In this document: piece after piece, positions 24,731 to 32,121 of the stretch
Position numbering within the stretch: the first letter of the stretch is position 1
How the letters are laid out: every line of letters begins with the position of its first letter
NCBI RefSeq assembly: GCF_029840635.1
Contig: NZ_JAOCCU010000010.1
Span: 62,001-126,000 of the forward strand
From: Mitsuaria sp. GD03876
GTDB lineage: Bacteria; Pseudomonadota; Gammaproteobacteria; Burkholderiales; Burkholderiaceae_C
Direction: 5' to 3'
Length of the DNA stretch: 64,000 nucleotides
Notes under the pieces: generated by a model
The model's input: only the letters and a program-made list of their open reading frames with translations
Told to the model about the DNA's origin: nothing
Databases searched by the model: none
Program-made: the position numbers and the translations under genes

Positions 24731-25617
24731 TGCGCGCCTCGCTGCGGCCGGTACCACGGCATCCAATGCCTCCCGGCCCACTGGATCAACGCGCTGCTGC
24801 CCATGCCAAGCGCCCCAATCAACAGCATGCCGACGACGATGTTCGGGTAGTTCTGCACCGTGTACGACTCCCAGGTGAAGTAGCCGATGCCGTACTGGCC
24901 GGCGATCATTTCCGCGGTCACCAGGCAGAACCAGCAGGTCCCCATGCCGATCGACAGCCCGGTGACGATGCTGGGCGCCGCGCCCGGCGCGATCACCTCG
25001 AGGAACAACCGCGCGCGCCGCGTGCCCAGGCTGCGCGCCGAGGCCACGAGCCGCGCGTCGACCGCCTCGGCGCCGTGGATCGTGTTCAGCAGGATCGGGA
25101 ACACCGCGCCGGTGAAGGTGATGAACACCATGCTGCCCTCCGACGACGGGAACATCAGGATCGCCAGCGGGATCCACGCCACCGCGGGGATCGGCCGCAG
25201 CACCTCCAGCGGCGGCAGCAACGCATCCCGCGCCCAGCGCGAACGCCCGACCAGCAGCCCGAGCCCGATGCCCACCAACGCCGCCGCGCCGAAGCCCAGG
25301 CCGACTCGCAGCAGGCTGCTCGTCAGATGCGCCACGAGCTTGGGCGAACGCAGCAGCTGCCATGCCGCCTCCAGCACCTCGGCGGGTGGCGGCACGTTGG
25401 CGAAGGTGATGACACCGAGGTTCCACCGCGCGGTCGCGGCCAGGTGCCACAACACGACGCACACCACGATCGAGCCGACGCGTAGCGCCAAGCCGCCGAT
25501 TGGCACCGGCCGGCGCCCGCGGTGATCCGGAGGAGACGCCGATGCGGACGCCGATGCCGATGCCGATGCCGAAGTCGACGCCGTACCGACGGGGATGGCG
25601 GTGGGGAGCGCGCTCAT
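24727..25617 (-). CDS. ABC transporter permease (nitrate/sulfonate/taurine class)
   Basis: A 296-residue inner-membrane permease of the SsuC/TauC class with about six helices after a low-complexity head. The EAA-type loop reads EAVDARLVASARSLGTRRARLF followed by GAAPSIVTGLSIGMG (about residues 185-225), the docking site for the ATPase. The first 30 residues hold an alternating Ser-Ala run encoded by a six-base repeat (25535-25572), unusual for this family. It lies 12 bases after the binding-protein gene and overlaps the ATPase gene. Confidence 0.9.
   Translation of the reverse strand: MSALPTAIPVGTASTSASASASASASASPPDHRGRRPVPIGGLALRVGSIVVCVVLWHLAATARWNLGVITFANVPPPAEVLEAAWQLLRSPKLVAHLTSSLLRVGLGFGAAALVGIGLGLLVGRSRWARDALLPPLEVLRPIPAVAWIPLAILMFPSSEGSMVFITFTGAVFPILLNTIHGAEAVDARLVASARSLGTRRARLFLEVIAPGAAPSIVTGLSIGMGTCWFCLVTAEMIAGQYGIGYFTWESYTVQNYPNIVVGMLLIGALGMGSSALIQWAGRHWMPWYRPQRGAQ
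25535..25572. repeat. Hexanucleotide repeat in the permease N-terminus
   Basis: Imperfect GCCGAT/GGACGC units run in tandem within codons 16-28 of the permease and encode alternating Ser and Ala. Because the unit is two codons long, gain or loss of copies would keep the frame. Confidence 0.7.
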
Positions 25618-25629
25618 CGCATCCGCCGC

Positions 25630-27045
25630 TCAGGACGCCGGCTTCACGGCCGCCTTCGCGCCGGCGAAGTCCAGCACGCGGCCGCGGTTGGCCGACGCGT
25701 AGGCCGCGGCCGTGTCCTTCTGCAGGAAGGCGCTCAACTGCCCCTTCCCGTCGATCGCGTACCAGCTGGTCGGCGCCAGCAGCTTGATGCGCTGGATCAG
25801 GTCATGCACGTACACCGCGCGCGCCTTGCCGCCGCCGGCCTCGATCCGGCGCAGGTCGGCCAGCGCGCCTTCGATGCTCGCGTAGTGGCGCACCTTGGGC
25901 TCGCCCTGCACCCAGATGCCGGCCACGCGCTGCAGGTCCACGATCGGCTTCCCGGTCGTCGCGTCGACCGCCTTCAACGGCAGCTTGTCCTTGTTGGCCA
26001 GCCGCTGCTCGTAGTTCAGCCCCGCCTGCTTGAACGCGGCGCGGAGGTAGCGGTCGTCGACGAAGGTCTCGGCATTGAGCGGCGAATCTCGCCCCATCAG
26101 CTTGAGCGTCTCGATCGAGGTCTTCAGCGCCTGCCGGTACTCCGGCTTCCAGGTGAAGTCTCGCGTCTGCAGCCCCTGCGGCCCGTGATAGAGGTAGTTC
26201 ACCGCCGCGTCGATGCCGGTGACCTTCTCGATCAGCTCGCTGTACTTCTCGGGCTCGGCGGCGATGAGCCGATCGGCCTCGATGGCCGCGCGCAGGAAGG
26301 CGACGACCACCTCCGGATACCGCTCCGCGTAGGCCGCGTTCACCAGCGAGCCGTGGTACGTCGGCGTCTGGGCCTGCGCGCCGTCGTAGATCTTGCGCGC
26401 GACGCCGCGATGCTCGAACAGCTCGACGAAGGGCACGAAGTCCGCGTGCGCCTCGATCTTGCCGGCCTGCAGCGCGGGCCCGGCGACCTCGGGGGCCTGC
26501 GTGATGATGGTCACGTCCTTCTGTGGATCCCAGCCCTGGGCCGCCACCGCGCGCAGCAGCATGCCGTGCGCCGTGGACGCGAACGGCACCGAGATCGTGT
26601 GCCCCTTGAGCTCCGACAGCAGCGTGACCTTGGAGTCGCGCGGCACCACGATGCCGTTGCCGCTGCCCAGCGTGCTGCCCGACAGCACGGTGATGAACAC
26701 GCTGCGCTTGCCCGCCTTCAGGAAGGCCGCGCCGTTGTTGGAACCGGGGAAGTCGGCCATCGAGCCGATGTCCAGCTTGTCCGCGACCATCTCGTTGGTC
26801 AGCGGCGCGCCGGAGGTGAAGTTCTTCCACTGGATGTCGTAGCTGACGTCCTTGTACCGGCCGTCGCGCGGCAGGTACTTCTCCAGCAGCTTCAGCTCGC
26901 GGATCAGCAAACCGCCGGTGGCGCAGTTGATCGTCGTGTCCTGCGTGCCGATGGCCACGCGGATGGTCTCGGCCGACGCGCCGGCGGTGACGCCGGCGAG
27001 GATGACCGCCAGCACGGCGGCGCTCAGGGATCGGATGGGGTTCAC
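25630..27045 (-). CDS. ABC transporter substrate-binding protein (NMT1/SsuA-like) with NosL-like C-terminal extension
   Basis: A 471-residue periplasmic protein. A signal peptide (1-25, ending ASA) precedes a type-II periplasmic-binding fold of the nitrate/sulfonate/taurine and NMT1 kind: IRVAIGTQDTTINCATGGLL, DIGSMADFPGSNNGA, GNGIVVPRDSKV, KGHTISVPFASTAHGMLLRA and ALQAGKIEAHADFVPF. Family members are about 320-340 residues; here about 90 extra residues end the protein. That tail (about 385-471: ARAVYVHDLIQRIKL, TSWYAIDGKGQ, FLQKDTAAAYASANRGRVL) resembles the NosL accessory-protein pattern of V-D, W-A and an AxxFA--GG-VL ending. The ligand is unknown; context suggests a small anion. It is the first ABC gene after the ferredoxin. 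Confidence 0.85.
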   Translation of the reverse strand: MNPIRSLSAAVLAVILAGVTAGASAETIRVAIGTQDTTINCATGGLLIRELKLLEKYLPRDGRYKDVSYDIQWKNFTSGAPLTNEMVADKLDIGSMADFPGSNNGAAFLKAGKRSVFITVLSGSTLGSGNGIVVPRDSKVTLLSELKGHTISVPFASTAHGMLLRAVAAQGWDPQKDVTIITQAPEVAGPALQAGKIEAHADFVPFVELFEHRGVARKIYDGAQAQTPTYHGSLVNAAYAERYPEVVVAFLRAAIEADRLIAAEPEKYSELIEKVTGIDAAVNYLYHGPQGLQTRDFTWKPEYRQALKTSIETLKLMGRDSPLNAETFVDDRYLRAAFKQAGLNYEQRLANKDKLPLKAVDATTGKPIVDLQRVAGIWVQGEPKVRHYASIEGALADLRRIEAGGGKARAVYVHDLIQRIKLLAPTSWYAIDGKGQLSAFLQKDTAAAYASANRGRVLDFAGAKAAVKPAS

Positions 27046-27058
27046 GGGCTCTCCAGGG

Positions 27059-27304
27059 TCAACGCAGCAGGTAGGGGATGTCGACGCGCACCGCGCCGGT
27101 CGGGCAGTCCTTCTCGCAGGGCATGCAGTACCAGCACTCGTCGAACTTCATGTAGGCCGCGCCCTTGACCAGGTCGATGGCCAGGACGTCGAGCGGGCAC
27201 ACGTCCACGCAGACGGTGCAGCCCTTGTCGGCGATGCACTTGTCGGCGTCCACGGTGACGGGAACGGCGCTCGGATGGAACGCCAGGGGAGCGATGGCAG
27301 TCAT
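27059..27304 (-). CDS. AprB-like ferredoxin with two [4Fe-4S] clusters
   Basis: An 81-residue ferredoxin. Two cysteine clusters are visible: CIADKGCTVCVDVCP and CWYCMPCEKDCPTGAV. The first has a longer C-x5-C-x2-C-x3-CP spacing. The second, CWxCxxC with a following aromatic and CP-x-GA, is the hallmark of the beta subunit of adenylylsulfate reductase (CWECYSC in AprB) rather than of ordinary 2[4Fe-4S] ferredoxins. AprB has a long C-terminal tail that wraps the alpha subunit; it is missing here. It overlaps the flavoprotein gene by four bases, so the two are made together and probably form a complex. Confidence 0.88.
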   Translation of the reverse strand: MTAIAPLAFHPSAVPVTVDADKCIADKGCTVCVDVCPLDVLAIDLVKGAAYMKFDECWYCMPCEKDCPTGAVRVDIPYLLR

Positions 27305-29037
27305 GCGGGAAGGGCCTCGGCGGGAGTGGCGATGCGCAGGTGCCGGTACGCGTGGCGCTCGGCATCGGCGATGGGGACGATGTAGGGCTCGATGGCGCGC
27401 TTGAAGCTGACCATCTCGCCGCGTTCGTCTTTCTTCAGCTGCGCGTGGCAGAACCAGTTCGCGTCGTCGCGCTCGGGGAAGTCGACGCGCGCGTGGTACA
27501 GGCCCCAGCGGCTCTCGGTGCGGTACAGCGAGGCCCGCGCCGCCATCTCCGCGCAGTCGCGGATCGCGTGCACCTCCAGCGCCCGCATCAGCTCGTGCGG
27601 CTCGCGCGCCTTCAGGCGCGACAGGTCCTCGCGGATCGCCTCGAAGCGCTCCAGGCCGATCGCCATCTTGCGGGTCACCTTCGGCGGCTGCAGGTAGTCG
27701 TTGACCATGCGGCGCAGCTTGTATTCGACCTGGTTGGGCGGCAGGCCGTCCTCGCGCAGCAGCGGCGCCCAGACGCGGCGGCGCTCGTCCTCGACCTGGC
27801 CCGCGTCGACCGCGGCGAAGTCGTGCCCGGCGCTGAAGCGCGCGCTGCTCTCGCCGGCCAGCTTGCCGTAGACGAAGGCGCCCAGCATGTAGTTGTGCGG
27901 CACGCAGGCCATGTCGCCGGCCGCATGCAGGCCCGGCACCGTCGTGCGCGCGTGCTCGTCCACCCAGACGCCGGAGGCCGAGTGTCCGCTGCACAGGCCG
28001 ATCTCGGAGATGTGCATCTCGACCATGCGCTCGCGGTAGTCGGTGCCGCGCCCGGCGTGGAAGCGGCCCCGGCTGGGCCGCTCGTTGGTGTGCAGGATGG
28101 TCTCGATGGCGGCGATCGTCTCCTCGGCCAGGTGGTCGAGCTTGAGGAACACCGGGCCCTTGCCGCCCTGCAGCTCCTGATAGAACTCCCACATCATCTG
28201 GCCGCTCCAGTAGTCGCACTCGATGAAGCGCTGGCCCTCGGCGTTGGTCGTGTAGCCGCCGAAGGGGCCGGTGACGTAGGCGCAGGCGGGGCCGTTGTAG
28301 TCCTTGATCAGCGGGTTGATCTGGAAGCACTCCAGCCCCGAGAGCTCTGCCCCCGCGTGGTACGCCATCGCGTAGCCGTCGCCTGCGTTGGTCGGGTTCT
28401 CGTAGGTCCCGAACAGGTAGCCCGAGGCCGGCAGCCCCAGCCGGCCCGCCGCGCCGCAGCTCAGCACCACGGCCTTGGCGCGGATGACGTGGAAGTCGGC
28501 GGTGCGGCAATCGAAGCCCATCACGCCGCAGACGCGGCCGTCGGCGGCGGTGAGCAGCCGGGTCGCGACCAGCCGGTTGGTGACCTCGACCCGGGTGCGC
28601 TTGAGCTGCCGGTACAGCACCTTCTTGATGTCGTGCCCTTCCGGCATCGGCAGCACGTAGCTGCCCATGTGGTGCACCTTCTTGACGGCGTAGTCGCCGG
28701 TCTCGTCCTTCTCGAAGCGCACGCCCCAGCGGTCGAGCTCCTCGATCATCGCGAAGCTGTCGCGGGCATAGGCCATCACCGTCTTCTGGTTGACGATGCC
28801 GTCGTTGGCCAGCGTGATCTCGCGCACGTACTGCTCGGGCGTCGCGTGGCCGGGGATGATGGCGTTGTTCAGGCCGTCCATGCCCATCGAGATCGCGCCG
28901 CTGCGCTTGACGTTGGCCTTGTCCAGCAGCAGCACGCGCAGCGACGGATCGGCCTGCTTGGCCTTGACCGCGGCCATCGGTCCGGCGGTGCCGCCGCCGA
29001 CGACGACCACGTCGTATTCATGCTCGAAGGTCTGCAT
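27301..29037 (-). CDS. AprA-like FAD oxidoreductase (fumarate reductase/APS reductase superfamily)
   Basis: A 578-residue flavoprotein of the fumarate reductase/succinate dehydrogenase superfamily. The dinucleotide motif is DVVVVGGGTAGPMAAVKAK. The LLLDKANVKRSGAISMGMDG segment, ENPTNAGDGYAMAYHAGAEL, and SGHSASGVWVDEHARTTVPG with LHAAGDMACVPHN match the adenylylsulfate reductase alpha subunit more closely than fumarate reductase, as does pairing with an AprB-like ferredoxin. It is shorter than AprA (about 650). No sulfate adenylyltransferase or Qmo genes lie nearby, and the partner ABC transporter is of the nitrate/sulfonate type. The substrate may therefore be an imported compound rather than APS. 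Cytoplasmic, no signal peptide. It follows the regulator gene by one base. Confidence 0.85.
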   Translation of the reverse strand: MQTFEHEYDVVVVGGGTAGPMAAVKAKQADPSLRVLLLDKANVKRSGAISMGMDGLNNAIIPGHATPEQYVREITLANDGIVNQKTVMAYARDSFAMIEELDRWGVRFEKDETGDYAVKKVHHMGSYVLPMPEGHDIKKVLYRQLKRTRVEVTNRLVATRLLTAADGRVCGVMGFDCRTADFHVIRAKAVVLSCGAAGRLGLPASGYLFGTYENPTNAGDGYAMAYHAGAELSGLECFQINPLIKDYNGPACAYVTGPFGGYTTNAEGQRFIECDYWSGQMMWEFYQELQGGKGPVFLKLDHLAEETIAAIETILHTNERPSRGRFHAGRGTDYRERMVEMHISEIGLCSGHSASGVWVDEHARTTVPGLHAAGDMACVPHNYMLGAFVYGKLAGESSARFSAGHDFAAVDAGQVEDERRRVWAPLLREDGLPPNQVEYKLRRMVNDYLQPPKVTRKMAIGLERFEAIREDLSRLKAREPHELMRALEVHAIRDCAEMAARASLYRTESRWGLYHARVDFPERDDANWFCHAQLKKDERGEMVSFKRAIEPYIVPIADAERHAYRHLRIATPAEALPA

Positions 29038-29038
29038 C

Positions 29039-29803
29039 TCAGCGCTCCTGGCGGTGACGGTCCACGCGCAGCCGGTACTGGAAGGCGTCGGCGCGGAAGT
29101 GGAGGTATTCGAAGTCGATCGGCGTGCCGCTTGCGTCGTGCGTGAGCCGCTCGATGCGCAGCACCGGCGCGCCCTCGCCGATGCCCAGCGTCGCGGCCAG
29201 CTCGGCGTCGGCCAGGGTCGCGTCGATCTTCAGGTCGGCATGGCCCAACGGCAGGCCGCATTCGTTCTCGAGGATCAGGAAGATGTCGCGGGTGACGAGG
29301 TCGGCCTGCGCCAGCCGCTTGCCGATCGCCGCCGGCACGTAGGTGATCTCCAGCGACACCGGCTCGCGGTTGAGCAGCCGCACGCGGCGGATCTCGGCGA
29401 CCGGGGCTCCCTCGGCCAGGTTCAGGCGGGCGGCGACCTCGCGATCGGCGTCGAGGAAGCGCAGGCCCTGCAGCTGGTTGAGCACCTCGTAGCCCATCGC
29501 CGACATCGATTCGGCGAAGCCCATCAGGCTGCTGACGTTCTGGAAGGCCTTGGGCCGCGAGACGAAGCTGCCCTTGCCCTGCAGCGTGTAGATCAGCCCC
29601 TCGCGCTGCAGCGCGGCCAGCGCCTGGCGCAGCGTGATGCGGCTGACGCCGAAGGCCACGCCGAGTTCGCTCTCGGACGGGAGCTGCGACAGCGGCGGGT
29701 AGCTGCCGTCGAGGATCCGGCCGCGCAGGATCTCCTTGATCCGCGCGTGCAGCGGCGCGCTGGGCAGCGCGATGAGTTCAGCGGAGGAAGAGGGAACGTG
29801 CAT
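29039..29803 (-). CDS. GntR-family regulator with UTRA domain (HutC subfamily)
   Basis: A 254-residue regulator. The winged helix (about residues 17-82) has ARIKEILRGRILDGSY, LPSESELGVAFGVSRITLRQ and ALAALQREGLIYTLQGKGSFV. The UTRA ligand domain (about 95-245) has the chorismate-lyase-like fold with LNLAEGAPVAEIRRVRLLNR and PVSLEITYVPA, and ends IDFEYLHFRADAFQYRL. It is the first gene of the minus-strand operon and is likely an autorepressor released by the operon's substrate or product. It reads directly into the flavoprotein gene. Confidence 0.9.
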   Translation of the reverse strand: MHVPSSSAELIALPSAPLHARIKEILRGRILDGSYPPLSQLPSESELGVAFGVSRITLRQALAALQREGLIYTLQGKGSFVSRPKAFQNVSSLMGFAESMSAMGYEVLNQLQGLRFLDADREVAARLNLAEGAPVAEIRRVRLLNREPVSLEITYVPAAIGKRLAQADLVTRDIFLILENECGLPLGHADLKIDATLADAELAATLGIGEGAPVLRIERLTHDASGTPIDFEYLHFRADAFQYRLRVDRHRQER

Positions 29804-29924
29804 CCCGGAGCCACCTGTTATGACGAGTGGCTCGCAGCGTAGACAGGCGTCCGCGCGGCGCGAAGTTGGATTCGCGCATATCGATATCGGGTGGATGCCG
29901 CGATGGGCATCCCGCGGGTCGGGC

Positions 29925-31922
29925 TCAGCGCGCCAGCTCGACCCGCCGCGCGTTCAGGCCGTCCGACACGATGAACTCGAAGCGGCCGCCGGCCGGCAGC
30001 GCCTGCGTGTCCAGCGTCGCCTCGCCGCCTTCCAGGTCCTGCGCCAGGTTCAGGCGTCGCGTGCCGTCGGTCCAGGTCACGGTCAGGAACGGCGCGGCCT
30101 GCGCGTGCCATCGCACCGACGCCTCGCCGGCGGCTTCCGTCATCCGGACCTGCGCGCCCGCCACGCCGGAGGTCCCTCCGGCGGGCACGGCGCGCCTGGT
30201 GCGCCCGCCGTTCGCCCGGGACGGCGTCGGCACCTGCCGCAGCATCACGCCGTCACGAAGGACGCTGATGCTGGCGATGGCATCGGCCCTGGGCACGATC
30301 GCGCTGAAGTGCCGCACGTCGTCGCGATGCCCCAGCGACCGGGCGGTGAACGCGACATCCCGGATCTCGCCGCTCGTCGTCTGCACGCGCAGCAGGTACG
30401 GGCCGGCCGACGCGTCCGGCTTGGCGAACAGCGCCTTCACCGGACTGAACTCGACCTGGCCGTCCCGCAGGAGCCCGCTGATCAGCAGCACCTCCCGCGC
30501 GGCCTTCTCGACGCTTGCCGTCATCCCGGCCGCGGTGGATGCCGACGCGCCGGCCGCCACGCCGCCGCGCCCGCCCGTCACGTGGCGCTGCATCTTGCGG
30601 TAGTGATAGTCCGAGAACACCGTTCCGTCGCAATAGCTCATGACATCGTGGCGATCGGTCGGGCGTGGGTCGTGGAAGCGCTTCGTGTCCGACAGGTAGC
30701 TCCAGACATGTCGCCCCGGCTTTCCCAGGTTGGCATTGGGATACGGGTAGTCGGCATTCAGCGAGCCGGCGCCGCCGCACGGGGCGTGGTCCAGCGAGAA
30801 GTTGTGACCCAGTTCGTGCACGACCGTGTCGCGCACCGCGTCCGGATGGTCCGGCCGGTCCGCGATGACCGCGGCGTTCCCCGGCCAGAAGGCGACGCCC
30901 GTGTCACCGCGGTTGCTTTCCTTGGGAAGGAAGCCGACGTAGTGATCCTGGCTCGTCGCGCCCTCGATGTGTCGCAGCTCTTCCATCTCGACCAGGACCT
31001 GGTCGAAGGCGCGCCTCCATGCCGTTCCGTCGGTCGGCAGCGTCTTCACCTTGCCCGACACGAAGACCGGACGCGATGTCGACGTCACCGTCGACACCGG
31101 AAACAGCGCCTGCAGACGCGCGGTCAACGCCGCCATGTCCGCCGGCGTCCGGCCCGTCGCGCCGCCGAGACGCACCGGGATGGGCACGAGCCGCATCGGC
31201 CCGGCGACGCCCACCCGCGGCGTGAAGCTCCGCGCGGGGAGGCCGGCGATGGTGACCGTCACCCTCAGGCCCGGCTTCACCAGCTCCGCCGGGATGGTGA
31301 CGCTGTAGGCGTCAAGGAGGGTCTGCGTCTCCGACACCGTCATGGGCAGCAGGTCATACAGCGGCTTGCTCAGTGCCAGTTCCCGGCTGCCGCCGTCGAT
31401 GGTGTTGTCGATGCGCACGCTCGCGGCCCGATGGGAGCCGTCCCGGTCCGCCGTCGTCACATTGACCTTCAGCAGCACCGCCTTGTCGGCCACCAGCTCC
31501 AGGTCGCCGTCGGCGCTGTCGTACAGCATGGTCTGCGCGAACTGCACGGACGCCATCATCAGGTTCGGTCTCGTGTAGACGAGGTACGAGGACGTGATGT
31601 CGTTGAAGCCGATGTCAACGAGCTTCCTGACGTTCTCGGTCAGCTGGACCGAGCGACCGCGATGGTTGGCGTGTTCGAACAGCTCGACGACGAGGCCCGC
31701 CGGAACGCGGACCGAGGAGATCGCGTCGTTCCACCTGGGGCCGACCCAAGGGTTGCTGTGCCTCCCGCACAGGGCGAGGTCTTCGTAATGCGGGTGCGCG
31801 AAGAAGCAGGGTTCCGAGCCCGCCGCCGCGTCGGTGGCCGCGAACGCCGCGAGTAGGAGGAACGACGTCGCCACCGGAGGGCGACGGAGGAGATGCCGAC
31901 GGCGTGTCGTGAAGAGGCGCAT
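29925..31922 (-). CDS. Secreted metzincin zinc protease with beta/gamma-crystallin-like N-terminus (copy A)
   Basis: A 665-residue exported protease. A basic RRR/RRPP head and a hydrophobic stretch ending DAAAG make the signal. The next 80 residues resemble a beta/gamma-crystallin or inhibitor-I36 Greek-key domain (CFFAHPHYEDLALCG, WNDAISSVRVPAGLVVELFE, GRSVQL). The catalytic domain has HELGHNFSLDH (HExxHxxxxxH, about residue 370) and a Met-turn in HDVMSYCDGT, as in peptidase family M66 and other metzincins. The end is a beta-sandwich-like region (RFEFIVSDGLNARRVELAR). It lies 199 bases downstream of copy B in the same direction. The start at 31922 or 31952 is uncertain. Confidence 0.82.
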   Translation of the reverse strand: MRLFTTRRRHLLRRPPVATSFLLLAAFAATDAAAGSEPCFFAHPHYEDLALCGRHSNPWVGPRWNDAISSVRVPAGLVVELFEHANHRGRSVQLTENVRKLVDIGFNDITSSYLVYTRPNLMMASVQFAQTMLYDSADGDLELVADKAVLLKVNVTTADRDGSHRAASVRIDNTIDGGSRELALSKPLYDLLPMTVSETQTLLDAYSVTIPAELVKPGLRVTVTIAGLPARSFTPRVGVAGPMRLVPIPVRLGGATGRTPADMAALTARLQALFPVSTVTSTSRPVFVSGKVKTLPTDGTAWRRAFDQVLVEMEELRHIEGATSQDHYVGFLPKESNRGDTGVAFWPGNAAVIADRPDHPDAVRDTVVHELGHNFSLDHAPCGGAGSLNADYPYPNANLGKPGRHVWSYLSDTKRFHDPRPTDRHDVMSYCDGTVFSDYHYRKMQRHVTGGRGGVAAGASASTAAGMTASVEKAAREVLLISGLLRDGQVEFSPVKALFAKPDASAGPYLLRVQTTSGEIRDVAFTARSLGHRDDVRHFSAIVPRADAIASISVLRDGVMLRQVPTPSRANGGRTRRAVPAGGTSGVAGAQVRMTEAAGEASVRWHAQAAPFLTVTWTDGTRRLNLAQDLEGGEATLDTQALPAGGRFEFIVSDGLNARRVELAR

Positions 31923-32121
31923 GCGGGACGATCGTTGTTGCGGGGCCGGCATCGATGCCGAGCCGCGTCAGTGACACGCCGGTGGCCAGGCATCGCCGGC
32001 TTTGCGATGACACCGATCGGGGAAAGTCGCCCGCCGCGCGCCCCATGAACGACAACGGGGAACCGGACGTTCCCGCCCGATTCCCCGAAGGTCATGCGCC
32101 CGCGAGGGCGCACGGTGACGC

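Noticed and set aside
25535-25572. CRISPR-like short repeat.
   Set aside because: Units are six bases, contiguous and coding; there are no spacers.
27046-27058. Possible xanthine (NMT1-motif) riboswitch before the NMT1-like binding protein.
   Set aside because: Only 13 bases separate it from the ferredoxin gene, too few for an aptamer.
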